DNA of 64,000 nucleotides from positions 1 to 64,000 of the forward strand of contig JAQBUI010000007.1 of the NCBI GenBank assembly GCA_027624035.1, written 5' to 3'. The position numbers and the translations under genes are program-made. The notes under the pieces are model-generated. The model saw only the letters and a list, made by a program, of their open reading frames with translations, was not told the origin of the DNA and searched no databases. The DNA comes from Pseudomonadota bacterium. GTDB taxonomy: Bacteria > Pseudomonadota > Gammaproteobacteria > Pseudomonadales > Azotimanducaceae. Below are positions 7,813 through 17,202 of this stretch, in pieces. Each line of letters begins with the position of its first letter. Positions within the stretch are counted from its first letter, which is position 1.

Positions 7813-8414
7813 TGTTTGTAGTCGGTGTGGCCGGTGGTATCGGCTGTGGCAAAACTACTGTGTCTGACCGGTTTGCCGAGCTGGGTGTCACCATCGCGGA
7901 TGCCGATGTGGCTTCCAGAACCGTCGTCGAGCCAGGAACACCGGCGCTTGCGGCCATCGTGTCCAGGTTCGGAGAAGACATCCTGCAAGAGAACGGCTAT
8001 CTGAATCGAGCCAAACTGCGCCCGATCGTATTCGGCGACCCGGCTCAGCGACGATGGCTTGAAAAACTGACCCATGGCCCGATCAACGCTGAATTGCGGC
8101 GCATCATGGAGACCGCATCGTCGAGTTATTCCATCCTGATTCTATCGGCCGGGTCTGGACGCTCACCTGTCATGAATCGGTTGCTGGTGGTTGACGTGCC
8201 GCCATCACTTCAGCTGGAACGGGTCACTGCCCGGGACAACAATTCCAGGGAACAGGTTCAGGCGATCATGGCGGCCCAGCCAAGTCGCGAGGAACGACTG
8301 GCATTGGCCGATGATGTTCTGGTCAATGACGGCGGCCTCGAAGAACTGCTCGCCGCAGTGGACAAACTCCACCAGCAGTATCAGGATTTGGCAAGACTGA
8401 ACGAGAACGGATAA
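7812..8414 (+). CDS. coaE: dephospho-CoA kinase
   Basis: A 200 aa kinase for the last step of coenzyme A synthesis (dephospho-CoA + ATP). The P-loop GGIGCGKTT is at residues ~9-17, the D-A-D motif of the substrate site in IADADVASR, and the C-terminal ARD...[23 protein letters not shown] segment is typical. Odd point: where most CoaE proteins have a hydrophobic PLLxE segment before the RVLVVD strand, this one reads [20 protein letters not shown], so that conserved motif is absent. The rest is full length and in the usual pilD-coaE-yacG context, so it is probably functional. A longer reading from 7518 only overlaps pilD and was rejected. Confidence 0.93.
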   Translation: MFVVGVAGGIGCGKTTVSDRFAELGVTIADADVASRTVVEPGTPALAAIVSRFGEDILQENGYLNRAKLRPIVFGDPAQRRWLEKLTHGPINAELRRIMETASSSYSILILSAGSGRSPVMNRLLVVDVPPSLQLERVTARDNNSREQVQAIMAAQPSREERLALADDVLVNDGGLEELLAAVDKLHQQYQDLARLNENG

Positions 8415-8418
8415 AGGT

Positions 8419-8619
8419 ATGCCCGATGTCATCGTCAAATGTCCCACGTGCAGCAAAGCCGTCGCCTGGATTGCCGCCAACAAGTTCCGCCCATTCTGCT
8501 CCGAGCGTTGTCAACTGATCGACCTTGGGGAATGGGCGGAAGGTAACCGCCGCATACCGGCTGACCCGACTCATGACCAACTGAGTCTGGATGACATCAA
8601 GGGCGATCAGGACAGTTAG
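8419..8619 (+). CDS. yacG: DNA gyrase inhibitor YacG (zinc protein)
   Basis: A 66 aa protein with the YacG zinc finger: [10 protein letters not shown] near the start and [19 protein letters not shown] after it, giving four cysteines that bind zinc, and a flexible acidic C-terminus. YacG binds GyrB and inhibits its ATP-dependent activity in Escherichia coli. It begins 4 bp after the coaE stop and closes the pilBCD-coaE-yacG run, a gene order shared with Pseudomonas. Confidence 0.94.
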   Translation: MPDVIVKCPTCSKAVAWIAANKFRPFCSERCQLIDLGEWAEGNRRIPADPTHDQLSLDDIKGDQDS

Positions 8620-8696
8620 CGGAATTCTCTGGTCCCCAACCACGGCGCGCCAGCACCACCGGCGTTAATACGAGGCGGTAATACAGGTATGTTTCA

Positions 8697-10460
8697 ATGA
8701 CCCTCAAACGAAAACGATGTGTGGTGGTGATGTACGATACGCTGTGTCGCCACTTCATGCCGGGCTACGGCAACGACTGGATCAAGGCGCCCAATTTCGA
8801 ACGGCTGGCCAGGCGCGCGATCCAGTTCAACAATTTCTACGTGGGCTCCATGCCGTGCATGCCAGCAAGGCGGGAGATGCACACTGGCCGCTACAACTTC
8901 CTGCACCGGTCATGGGGACCTCTTGAACCCTTTGATGATTCCATGCCTGAACTGCTGCACCACAACGGGGTGCACTCCCACAAGGTGACTGATCACCACC
9001 ACTACTGGGAAGACGGTGGTGCCACCTATCATCAGCGCTATACCACCTTTGACCTGGTTCGTGGCCAGGAGGGCGATAAATGGATTGGTGACGTGGACAA
9101 GCTCAGAGACCCCGATTACGGCGCCAACCAGTGGCCGGAACATCAGAACAGCCGAATGCGCAAGCAGGACAACATCAACCGGGAACAGATGCCCTGTGCC
9201 GAGGAACAACCCCAGCACAAGACCTTCAGCCTTGGCCTCGACTTCATCGAGCGCAACCGGGATGCGGATCGATGGTATCTGCAGATCGAGACCTTTGACC
9301 CCCATGAGCCCTTCTTTACCCAGGCGGAATTCCAGGAACTCTACCCCCATGAGTACACCGGGCCTGCGTTTGACTGGCCGCCCTACCGAGAGGTCAGGGA
9401 AGACGATCAAACCGTCGAACACATACGGTATATGTATGCCGCACTGGTGACCTTCTGCGACCGTCAACTCGGCCGGGTGCTTGACGTCTTTGATCAATAT
9501 GATCTGTGGCAGGATACGATGCTGCTGGTCAACACTGATCACGGCTTCCTGATGGGCGAACACGACTGGTGGGCCAAAGTGGTCACGCCGTTCTTTCAGG
9601 AAGTCGCACACATCCCGTTCTGGGCGTACGACCCACGCATGCCGCGCTGCGTCGGGCACAAGCGTGATGCACTGATACAAACGATCGATCTCGCACCCAC
9701 GGTGCTCGATTTTTTTGACATTGAGCCGACGGCAGATATGCAGGGCAATACCATCTCCGGGCGAATGCTGCACGACACTCCCACTCGCGAGGCGATTCTC
9801 TATGGGGTCATGGGGGGCCAGGTGAACGTGACTGATGGACGATACGTCTATATGAGGGGGCGAGACACCGAGGATAACACCCCTCTGAATGACTATACGT
9901 TGATGCCAACCCACATGAATACGATGTTTTCGCCGCGAGAACTCCAGCAGTGGGAGAAGTTCGAGGGGTTCAGCTTTACCAAGGGTTGCCCGGTCATGCA
10001 GATTCCCACGAGAACACCGGGCGTCTTTCTGTCACGGGACACCCCATTCGGCGCAGGGCGCTCCGCCACGCTGCTGTTCGATGTGACCGAGGACCCCGGA
10101 CAGACAAACCCGCTATCAGACCCGGTTATCGAAGCCAGAATGATCAAACTGATGCTGACCGAAATGGCACGCAATGAATCACCCCCGGAACAGTACCGGA
10201 GACTCGGGTTACCGGCACCCCGCAGATCGGGCGCCGGTCACTCTGATGGCGTCATCGAGCTACCGTCGGACGCGGAGATCGACGCCGCCTGTGTGTTGCA
10301 GTCAGACCAGGGCATCGCGGATGCACAGTCGGGCGGCAACGGCATCCCGAAAATGCCATTTTCCGCACACTGGCTGAAACAGGGTCCAGGCTTCCCGGAC
10401 AACCTTCGCCTGCGTCCCGGATACCAGTTCAGTCGGGAAGATCATCCGCCTGCAGAATGA
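8697..10460 (+). CDS. type I sulfatase (formylglycine-dependent hydrolase)
   Basis: A 587 aa member of the alkaline phosphatase/sulfatase superfamily. The activation motif C-x-P-x-R is present as Cys54-Met-Pro-Ala-Arg58, in SMPCMPARREMHTGR, so Cys54 would be converted to formylglycine. The N-terminal metal strand is VVVMYDTLCRHFMPGYG with a single Asp (Asp14) where many sulfatases have two acidic residues, and a second metal site appears in VNTDHGFLMGEHDWW. No signal peptide is visible, suggesting a cytoplasmic enzyme. Substrate cannot be told. No sulfatase-maturing enzyme, transporter or carbohydrate gene is near; the gene is flanked by core genes and convergent with argJ, so it looks like an insertion into the conserved block. 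Confidence 0.9.
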   Translation: MTLKRKRCVVVMYDTLCRHFMPGYGNDWIKAPNFERLARRAIQFNNFYVGSMPCMPARREMHTGRYNFLHRSWGPLEPFDDSMPELLHHNGVHSHKVTDHHHYWEDGGATYHQRYTTFDLVRGQEGDKWIGDVDKLRDPDYGANQWPEHQNSRMRKQDNINREQMPCAEEQPQHKTFSLGLDFIERNRDADRWYLQIETFDPHEPFFTQAEFQELYPHEYTGPAFDWPPYREVREDDQTVEHIRYMYAALVTFCDRQLGRVLDVFDQYDLWQDTMLLVNTDHGFLMGEHDWWAKVVTPFFQEVAHIPFWAYDPRMPRCVGHKRDALIQTIDLAPTVLDFFDIEPTADMQGNTISGRMLHDTPTREAILYGVMGGQVNVTDGRYVYMRGRDTEDNTPLNDYTLMPTHMNTMFSPRELQQWEKFEGFSFTKGCPVMQIPTRTPGVFLSRDTPFGAGRSATLLFDVTEDPGQTNPLSDPVIEARMIKLMLTEMARNESPPEQYRRLGLPAPRRSGAGHSDGVIELPSDAEIDAACVLQSDQGIADAQSGGNGIPKMPFSAHWLKQGPGFPDNLRLRPGYQFSREDHPPAE

Positions 10461-10520
10461 TGCTGCCTGAGGTATTGCGGCGCCGTTTCCCGCCAGGAAG
10501 TGTGAGTAGTGTGAGGTGCG

Positions 10521-11726
10521 TCAGGTGCGATAGTCCGCGTTGATGGTCACGTAGTCGTGGGACAGATCGCTGGTCCAGACCGTACCGGAACAGGTGCCCG
10601 AGTTCAGATCGACACGGATGGTGATCTCCTCGCCTGTCATCACCGCTGCCCCCTGCTCCTCCCGGTAGTCCGGATTCTTTCCACCACCTTTCATCAGACA
10701 GACATCTCCCAGGTAGACGTCAATCCTGGCAGGGTCCGCCGGGACCCCGGCCTTGCCAATTGCCATGACAATTCGGCCCCAGTTCGCATCACTGGCAAAA
10801 AGTGCCGTCTTCATCAGCGGCGAGTTGGCAATGGAGAACGCGATCCCCAGGCAGTCCGACTCGCTTGCGCCCCCTTCCACGGTCACCGTGACAAACTTGG
10901 TCGCTCCCTCACCATCCCGCACCAGTCCCTGGGCCAGTTCCAGCATCAGGCTGTCGAGTTCCGGGACAAACACCGCCAGGGCGGCATCGTCTGACAAATC
11001 GACGCCGGAGACCCCCGTCGCCGTCAACATGCAGGCATCGTTAGTTGAGGTGTCACTGTCCACGGTGATGCGATTGAAGGAACGCTCACCGGCCGCTGTC
11101 AGCAAATCCTGCAGCAACCCAGCCTCTGCTGCCGCATCGGTCGCGACGTAGGCCAGCATGGTTGCCATGTTCGGGGCGATCATGCCGGCACCCTTGGCAA
11201 TACCGGTAATGGTGACGGTCTTGTCCTCTACATTAAACCGTCGGGACGCGATCTTGGGTCGGGTATCTGTCGTCATGATGCCCGTCGCCGCAATTAACCA
11301 GTTGTTCTCATCCAGCCCATCGCGCAGTTGGCTGATGGCATTGGTGAGCCGCTCTACAGGGAGCCGTTCACCAATCACACCCGTCGAAAACGGAATCGTT
11401 TCGTCGGGTGAAGACCCGGTTTGCTGGGACACCGCGCTGCAGCAGGTTTCGGCGTCCATGACGCCAGCTTGACCGGTGGCCGCGTTGGCATTGCCACTGT
11501 TGATGAGGAAATAGCGGGGTGCTGCACGCTGCAGGTGATCTCTGGCCACCTGCACCGGGGCGGCCGCAAACAGGCTCCGGGTAAAGATGCCAGCGGTCCG
11601 GCTTTCCGGGGCGAACTCAAACAGAACGGCATCCAGCCCGCCGGACTTCTTAAGCCCGGCTGCGGTCGCCGCCAGGCGCACTCCGGGAACCGGAAAAAAT
11701 TCAAGACTAACGGGCCCTACAGCCAT
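10521..11726 (-). CDS. argJ: bifunctional glutamate N-acetyltransferase / ornithine acetyltransferase ArgJ
   Basis: A 401 aa proenzyme of arginine synthesis that recycles acetyl groups from N-acetylornithine to glutamate. The self-cleavage site is clear: GIAKGAGMIAPNMATMLAYV, in which the Thr of A-T-M-L becomes the catalytic N-terminal nucleophile of the beta chain (~residue 190). Other conserved parts are ATGIMTTDTRPK, DSDTSTNDACML and the C-terminus SHDYVTINADYRT. GAGGAGG lies 7 bp before the ATG. It follows secA on the same strand after a 165 bp gap that carries a palindromic repeat; the secA-argJ order matches Pseudomonas. Confidence 0.97.
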   Translation of the reverse strand: MAVGPVSLEFFPVPGVRLAATAAGLKKSGGLDAVLFEFAPESRTAGIFTRSLFAAAPVQVARDHLQRAAPRYFLINSGNANAATGQAGVMDAETCCSAVSQQTGSSPDETIPFSTGVIGERLPVERLTNAISQLRDGLDENNWLIAATGIMTTDTRPKIASRRFNVEDKTVTITGIAKGAGMIAPNMATMLAYVATDAAAEAGLLQDLLTAAGERSFNRITVDSDTSTNDACMLTATGVSGVDLSDDAALAVFVPELDSLMLELAQGLVRDGEGATKFVTVTVEGGASESDCLGIAFSIANSPLMKTALFASDANWGRIVMAIGKAGVPADPARIDVYLGDVCLMKGGGKNPDYREEQGAAVMTGEEITIRVDLNSGTCSGTVWTSDLSHDYVTINADYRT

Positions 11727-11807
11727 TTTCAGGCCTCCTCGTGTTGCCAGCTTCTAAAAGAAATGTGGTTCAGGTGGTTTCATGTATGTGCGGTGCTATG
11801 GTGTTTT

Positions 11808-11885
11808 GCCCGGGTGTGTTGCCCGGGTGTGTTGCCCGGGAGACTTGCCAGCACGACCACGGCGCGCCTGTTTCGGGCACGCCCA
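11808..11885 (+). repeat. palindromic intergenic repeat, copy 1, preceded by a 13 bp tandem repeat
   Basis: The 44 bp core at 11841-11884 begins AGACTTGCCAGCACGAC and ends CGGGCACGCCC. It is shared with four other intergenic sites (30253-30299, 45186-45229, 45811-45854, ~52601-52655); against the 45811-45854 copy I count 38 of 44 identical bases by eye. On the left, GCCCGGGTGTGTT is repeated in tandem (11808-11820, 11821-11833, then GCCCGGG), as if the left boundary had been duplicated. It lies between the secA stop and the argJ start, both on the minus strand. Confidence 0.8.
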
Positions 11886-11891
11886 ACGCCG

Positions 11892-14633
11892 CTAGCCCAG
11901 TTTACCGTGACAGGCCTTGTACTTCTTCCCTGAGCCGCAGGGACATGGTTCGTTCCGGCCAACCTTTCGGTCCCGCCGCACAAATGGGGTCTGCGGCGCT
12001 GGCCCTGGCGGGGCTGCCGGCCCACCTGCCGGCGACTCACCTGCCATGGAGTCGGCCGAGGCCTTGTTGAAGTTCAAATGACTTCGGGCCTCCTGTTCAC
12101 GGCGTCGCCGCTCCAGTTCTTCGGCGTCTTCAGACGATCTGAACTGCACCCTGGACAATACCCTGATGACCTCCATCTTGATGTTGGTCAGCAGTTCCTC
12201 AAACAGGGAAAACGCTTCACGCCGGTACTCCTGTTTTGGCTGCTTCTGGGCATAGGCACGAAGGTGGATTCCCTGCCGAAGATAGTCCATCGCCGCCAGA
12301 TGCTCTTTCCACAGCGTATCAACGATGTCCAGCATGATTCTCTTCTCAATGAGCCTGATATCCGGCCCGACCTGCTCTTCCTTTGCCTTGTAGGCATCCC
12401 GGACTGAATCGACAATCCTGCTTCGCAGATTCTCCTCATGGAGTGAGTCATCGGTCCCCAGCCACTCGGCAATTGGCAGATGAATATTGAACTCTGTGGT
12501 AAGCCCCTGCTCGAGTCCGGGAATATCCCACTGCTCCTCAAGGCTCTGGGGCGGAATGAATCCGTTGATGACCTCATTGACCACCTCCTCCCAGAGCGAC
12601 TCGATGGTCTCGGAGATGTCATCTGATTCCATCAGTTCGTTTCGCTGACGATAGATCATCTGCCGCTGGTCGTTGGCAACGTCGTCGTATTCCAGCAGTT
12701 GTTTGCGAATGTCGAAGTTTCGACCCTCTACCTTTCGCTGCGCCTTCTCGATGGCGTTGGTTACCATGCGGTGTTCGATGGCCTCACCCTTTTCCATGCC
12801 CAGGGTCTTCATCAGTCCGCGAATACGGTCCGACGCGAAGATCCGCATCAGGTTGTCTTCCAGCGACAGATAGAAGCGCGAAAAACCGGGATCACCCTGG
12901 CGCCCCGCACGCCCCCGCAGCTGGTTGTCTATCCGCCTTGATTCGTGGCGCTCTGTTCCGATCACATGCAGGCCGCCCGCCTCAATGACGGCGTCATGGG
13001 ACTTCTGCCAGCGGGAACGGATCTCGGCAATCTGCACCTCGGTCGGGTTATCGAGCGTCGCCACCTCAGACTCCCAGTTACCCCCAAGAATAATATCGGT
13101 ACCGCGCCCGGCCATGTTCGTGGCGATGGTGAGCGTACCCGGCCTGCCCGCCTGGGCAATGATCTCAGCTTCCTGTTCGTGGAACTTCGCATTCAGGACA
13201 CTGTGTTTGATCTTACTTCGCTTGAGCAGCCCGGACAGCCGTTCAGAGGTCTCAATGGACGCCGTACCCACAAGCACCGGGGCATTCTTCGCCAGGCACT
13301 GCTCGATTTCCTCAACGATGGCGTCGTATTTTTCCTCCTCGGTGAGGAAGATCAGGTCATTGAAGTCGGCCCTCACCATGGGCAGATTGGTTGGAATCAC
13401 CACCACGTCAAGGCCATAGATCTGGCGGAACTCAAACGCCTCGGTGTCTGCCGTTCCCGTCATGCCCGCCAGTTTGTTGTATAGCCGGAAGTAATTCTGG
13501 AACGTGGTGGAAGCCATGGTCTGACTCTCACTGCTGATGGTGACGTTCTCTTTGGCCTCGATCGCCTGATGAATCCCACCAGACCAGCGCCGTCCAATCA
13601 TGGTACGCCCGGTGTGCTCATCTACGATGACGATCTCGTCATTCTGCACGATGTAGTCCACATCCCGCTGGAACAGGAAATGTGCCTTCAGCGATGCGTG
13701 AACGTGATGCAGAAGGTTCAAATTCGCGGTGCCGTAGAGGCTGTCGTCTTCAGCGAGAAGCTTGTTCCGGATCAGCAGTTGCTCGACGTGCTGATGGCCC
13801 TCGTCCGTCAGTTCCACGTCCCGCTGCTTCTCGTCAACGTAAAAGTCTCCTGGTGGCTCCACCTCATTGAGCACATCTTCAGGTGTCTTGTTCTGACGGC
13901 TCAACTTCGGGACGATGGTGTTGATCACCCGATACATCTCGGAAGCATTTTCGACGCCTCCGGATATGATCAGCGGCGTTCTGGCCTCATCAATCAGAAT
14001 GGAGTCGACTTCATCAACGATCGCGAAATTCAGGTCTCTCTGGACCTTCTCATCCAGCGAGAACGCCATGTTGTCCCGCAGGTAATCAAAGCCAAACTCA
14101 TTGTTGGTGCCATAGGTGATGTCCGCCTGGTAGGCAGCGGCCTTCTCTGCACTGGTCTGCCCGGAGAACACCACGCCAACCGTCATGTCGAGGGCTTCAT
14201 AGACCGGGCCCATCCACTCGGCACCCCATTTGGCCAGATAATCGTTGACCGTCACCAGGTGTACCCCCCTGCCGGTCAGTGCGTTCAGGTACAGCGCCAG
14301 GGTCGCCACCAGGGTTTTCCCTTCTCCGGTACGCATTTCAGCGATCCGGCCCTCATGAAGCGTGATACCACCGATCAGCTGAACATCGAACATTCTCATG
14401 TCAAGAGCACGCTTGCCCGCTTCTCTTACGGTGGCAAACGCCTCCGGGAGGATATCGTCGAGCGACTCCCTGTTGCCCAGGCGTTCCGCGAATCGACCTT
14501 TCTGCCCCTTGAGTTCATCGTCGGTCAGTGCTTCCATATCAGCTTCGAGGGCATTGATTCTGGTAACGATCCTGCCCATGCGCTTCAATTCGCGGTCGTT
14601 CTTGCTCCCGAAAACCTTACTTAAAAACTGCAT
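11892..14633 (-). CDS. secA: preprotein translocase ATPase SecA
   Basis: A 913 aa motor that drives secretory proteins through SecYEG. Walker A is in [13 protein letters not shown] (~104-116), the DEVD box in [18 protein letters not shown] (~207-224), and the second helicase half has [24 protein letters not shown] and [13 protein letters not shown]. The C-terminal SEC-C zinc motif is complete ([16 protein letters not shown]), which binds SecB and phospholipid. The length is normal. The ATG at 14633 is preceded by GATGAGGC. It sits between the M23 peptidase and argJ genes, on the same strand. Confidence 0.99.
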   Translation of the reverse strand: MQFLSKVFGSKNDRELKRMGRIVTRINALEADMEALTDDELKGQKGRFAERLGNRESLDDILPEAFATVREAGKRALDMRMFDVQLIGGITLHEGRIAEMRTGEGKTLVATLALYLNALTGRGVHLVTVNDYLAKWGAEWMGPVYEALDMTVGVVFSGQTSAEKAAAYQADITYGTNNEFGFDYLRDNMAFSLDEKVQRDLNFAIVDEVDSILIDEARTPLIISGGVENASEMYRVINTIVPKLSRQNKTPEDVLNEVEPPGDFYVDEKQRDVELTDEGHQHVEQLLIRNKLLAEDDSLYGTANLNLLHHVHASLKAHFLFQRDVDYIVQNDEIVIVDEHTGRTMIGRRWSGGIHQAIEAKENVTISSESQTMASTTFQNYFRLYNKLAGMTGTADTEAFEFRQIYGLDVVVIPTNLPMVRADFNDLIFLTEEEKYDAIVEEIEQCLAKNAPVLVGTASIETSERLSGLLKRSKIKHSVLNAKFHEQEAEIIAQAGRPGTLTIATNMAGRGTDIILGGNWESEVATLDNPTEVQIAEIRSRWQKSHDAVIEAGGLHVIGTERHESRRIDNQLRGRAGRQGDPGFSRFYLSLEDNLMRIFASDRIRGLMKTLGMEKGEAIEHRMVTNAIEKAQRKVEGRNFDIRKQLLEYDDVANDQRQMIYRQRNELMESDDISETIESLWEEVVNEVINGFIPPQSLEEQWDIPGLEQGLTTEFNIHLPIAEWLGTDDSLHEENLRSRIVDSVRDAYKAKEEQVGPDIRLIEKRIMLDIVDTLWKEHLAAMDYLRQGIHLRAYAQKQPKQEYRREAFSLFEELLTNIKMEVIRVLSRVQFRSSEDAEELERRRREQEARSHLNFNKASADSMAGESPAGGPAAPPGPAPQTPFVRRDRKVGRNEPCPCGSGKKYKACHGKLG

Positions 14634-14731
14634 GCCTCATCTCTTCTTGATTGAATGGATGGATCCAACTGTCAGTCGGATAGAGAACATAAGAGTTCTC
14701 ATCAGTCTCCCCGTTGGAAGACCGGGCAGAT

Positions 14732-15664
14732 TCAGCGGCTGGCGCGCTGAACGTAGGAAGAAGGGTCGACGACCCGACCGTTCTTGTAGACTTCGAAATG
14801 TACATGGGGGCCGGTCGCCCGACCGCTACTGCCCATCAGACCAATGACCTGGCCTTTCTTGACGATATCACCGACACCCACGAGCAATTCCTTGTGATGG
14901 CCGTAGAGTGTCGAAAACCCGGAGCCGTGGTTAATCTCAACCAGCTTTCCGTAGCCACTTCGGTCACCCGAATAGACGACGACGCCAGCGGCGACGGACA
15001 CCACATTCGAGCCCTCTTTCCCAGCGAAGTCGACACCGCTATGCCACGCCCGCTTGCCGGTAATGGGATCGTTCCGGGTGCCGAATCGTGAACTCATCCA
15101 GCCCTTCTCCACAGGTCTTCCGGCGATGAACACGTCATTGGAAATCTTCCGATTGACGAGCAGGGTCTCCAGAACGTCCAGCTGTCGTTCCCGGCTTTCA
15201 AGATCAGACGCCACCTGGTCCAGTAGCGTCATGTAGTCCAGTACTCCAACAGACTCTGCCCCATGTTCTTCGCCTTCAGACAGCGGGCCACCAAGGGCCG
15301 GTGGCTGCGAAAAATCAAACTCACCTTCCTCAAGGTCGGCCACCGAGGTCAACCGTTCGCCAAGTGCATCAAGCCGGACAATTCTGGCCTGCAGCTTGGC
15401 CAATCGCACCGCAGATGCCTCCAGGCTTTCCGCAGCCATGCGCTGGACGCCCTTGACTTCTTCCCGCTGGGCCTTGAGGACATCGCGCCACTTTCCAATC
15501 ATCTCGGCGTCAACGCCGGCGGTCGCCTGGCCGTATTCATAGGCAAGAGCCGCCGCAAATCCGGGGATACCAATCAGGCCCGCTACGGTCAGGCCAATGA
15601 GAAACCTGCTGGCGTTGAAGGAGCGATGGGTCCCGATTCGATTGTCTACAATGATGAACTTCAT
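14732..15664 (-). CDS. M23 family metallopeptidase (LytM domain), membrane-anchored
   Basis: A 310 aa protein with one N-terminal membrane anchor (FLIGLTVAGLIGIPGFAAALAY, ~22-43), a coiled-coil-like stretch (~50-150) and a C-terminal M23/LytM domain. The zinc ligands are seen in RAWHSGVDFAG (His, Asp) and in the GPHVHFEVY motif, with a further His in LYGHHKEL, so the site looks complete and the protein is probably an active peptidoglycan endopeptidase facing the periplasm. The same protein family sits between dciA/lpxC and secA in Pseudomonas. It is divergent from dciA across a 53 bp gap. Confidence 0.92.
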   Translation of the reverse strand: MKFIIVDNRIGTHRSFNASRFLIGLTVAGLIGIPGFAAALAYEYGQATAGVDAEMIGKWRDVLKAQREEVKGVQRMAAESLEASAVRLAKLQARIVRLDALGERLTSVADLEEGEFDFSQPPALGGPLSEGEEHGAESVGVLDYMTLLDQVASDLESRERQLDVLETLLVNRKISNDVFIAGRPVEKGWMSSRFGTRNDPITGKRAWHSGVDFAGKEGSNVVSVAAGVVVYSGDRSGYGKLVEINHGSGFSTLYGHHKELLVGVGDIVKKGQVIGLMGSSGRATGPHVHFEVYKNGRVVDPSSYVQRASR

Positions 15665-15717
15665 CGGTTATCATCCAACTCAATAGTCACTGTCGCGATC
15701 GTCGCGTTTCGAACGTC

Positions 15718-16158
15718 ATGGGCATTCCGAAATCCCTTTCCAGGCCAGACCAGATTCTCAGGCACTCCTCGGTGTTGAAGGACCTGTATGCACGAGCCAA
15801 CGTGCTGCTCAGTGTTCAGGATACCGTGCGCCGGATCCTGGACGCCGACGTCCGGGTCGCATCCTGCGACGAGGGTTCGCTGCATCTGGTCGCGGACTCC
15901 GGTGCCATCGCGACCCGTCTTCGCTATCGTCAACGAGCGATTATCACAGCGATACGTCAGTCCAGTCATCTGGATATCAATTCGCTGAAAATCACCGTGC
16001 AGCCCATCGAGCCGCCCCCTGAACCTGACGTTACCGTCAGGACACCGCCTTCGGCTGAAAGAGCCCGGCAGATCGCTGACACTGCTAAATATATCGAAGA
16101 TGAACAATTGCGCAAAGCGTTAATTAGGCTGGCACGTCAGGGAGATCAGACAGGCTAG
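15718..16158 (+). CDS. dciA: DnaB-loading helicase operator DciA (DUF721)
   Basis: A 146 aa DUF721 protein. DciA is the ancestral loader or operator of the replicative helicase DnaB in bacteria that lack DnaC. The N-terminal KH-like domain shows the family pattern ([20 protein letters not shown] ... [21 protein letters not shown]), followed by a disordered Pro/Glu-rich linker and a C-terminal helical segment. It is the only plus-strand gene between the M23 gene and lpxC. Its TAG stop overlaps the lpxC stop on the other strand (shared CTAG at 16155-16158), so the two genes converge with a 4 bp overlap. Confidence 0.88.
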   Translation: MGIPKSLSRPDQILRHSSVLKDLYARANVLLSVQDTVRRILDADVRVASCDEGSLHLVADSGAIATRLRYRQRAIITAIRQSSHLDINSLKITVQPIEPPPEPDVTVRTPPSAERARQIADTAKYIEDEQLRKALIRLARQGDQTG

Positions 16159-17084
16159 GCTTCGCCCGCAAGCGGCCTCGCGTACGACGATGGTGCGCTG
16201 GCGGCGTCTTCGAACGTCACAACTTCCCAGGCATCGGGTTGCGCAATCACGGCCTGGCGAAGCAGATGATTGGCCGCATGGCCGGATTTATAGCCGATAA
16301 ACTCGCCGATGATGCTATGCCCCAGGAGGTAAAGGTCTCCCACGGCGTCCAGAATCTTGTGACGGACAAATTCGTCCTCATGGCGCAGGCCATCGGCGTT
16401 CAGGATGCGATACTCGTCCACCACCACGGCGTTGTCGAGGCTCCCGCCCTGGGCAAGATTGCGTTCACGCAGATGCTCAAACTCCTCCATAAGACCAAAA
16501 GTCCGGGCCCTGCTGATCTCTTTGACAAAGGCAGTAGGTGAGAAATTGACGCTGGCAGCCTGCTCCCGAATGACCGGATTGTCGTAAACGATCGTGTGGG
16601 AGATGCGAAAGCCGTCGTATGGCTTCAGGGTGGCTGACTGCTTATAGCTGGTGCCGAACTCAGTGGTACCCGCGACACTGATCTTCTTGTTGATTCTGAT
16701 GAATTTCTTGGGCGCGTTTTGCTCCTCAATACCGGCCGACTGGATCAGAAAGACGAAAGTCGCCGCACTGCCATCCATAATCGGCATTTCTGGTCCACCC
16801 ACTTCGACATAGACGTTGTCGATGCAAAGGCCGCTGAGTGCCGACATCAGATGTTCGACGGTCGATATTCCATGTCCATCCCGGCAGATGGTCGTGGCGA
16901 GCGTCGTGTCCCCTACAAACTCGGTCCGGGCCGGAATTTCAATGGCAGGGTCCTTATCGGCCCGAATAAAGACCACGCCCGTATCGATGGGCGCCGGGCG
17001 GAGCGTCAGATAGACCTTTTCACCGGTGTGGAGTCCTACGCCAGTGCCTCGAATGACATTCTTGAGCGTTCTTTGCCTGATCAT
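16155..17084 (-). CDS. lpxC: UDP-3-O-acyl-N-acetylglucosamine deacetylase LpxC
   Basis: A 309 aa zinc deacetylase that commits UDP-GlcNAc to lipid A synthesis. The first zinc ligand lies in [10 protein letters not shown] (His ~78), the other two and the catalytic region in [16 protein letters not shown], and the general base region in [11 protein letters not shown]. The N-terminus [20 protein letters not shown] is typical. It closes the dcw cluster after ftsZ, as in Pseudomonas and E. coli, with a probable promoter of its own in the 118 bp gap. In enterobacteria LpxC is controlled by FtsH proteolysis; the C-terminus here ends [10 protein letters not shown]. Confidence 0.98.
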   Translation of the reverse strand: MIRQRTLKNVIRGTGVGLHTGEKVYLTLRPAPIDTGVVFIRADKDPAIEIPARTEFVGDTTLATTICRDGHGISTVEHLMSALSGLCIDNVYVEVGGPEMPIMDGSAATFVFLIQSAGIEEQNAPKKFIRINKKISVAGTTEFGTSYKQSATLKPYDGFRISHTIVYDNPVIREQAASVNFSPTAFVKEISRARTFGLMEEFEHLRERNLAQGGSLDNAVVVDEYRILNADGLRHEDEFVRHKILDAVGDLYLLGHSIIGEFIGYKSGHAANHLLRQAVIAQPDAWEVVTFEDAASAPSSYARPLAGEA

Positions 17085-17111
17085 TTCTTCTTATTGTCCT
17101 TAACGGCGCAA

Positions 17112-17120
17112 ATACTAGCA
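17112..17120 (-). promoter_or_regulatory. extended -10 promoter upstream of lpxC
   Basis: The minus strand reads TGCTAGTAT, an extended -10 (TGn + 5/6 match). The start would be near 17105, giving a ~20 nt leader before lpxC. No good -35 is seen, which is acceptable for an extended -10. It lies in the ftsZ-lpxC gap. Confidence 0.4.
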
Positions 17121-17202
17121 GATAAAGCACACAAGCTCTATGAATCAGGTATTCAGACCCGCAACGTTTGCATTAGTTGCACCATGACGGTGCTTTTTCC
17201 GC

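Noticed and set aside
8910-9914. 334-codon minus-strand frame inside the sulfatase gene
   Set aside because: Shadow of the sulfatase, which has clear catalytic motifs in the other frame.
13569-14624. 351-codon plus-strand frame over secA
   Set aside because: Antisense to secA; no recognisable domain.
17179-17198. GCACC-ATGAC-GGTGC followed by TTTTT, a terminator-like hairpin
   Set aside because: The T tract is on the plus strand, where no gene is transcribed here; ftsZ and lpxC are on the minus strand, on which no T tract follows.
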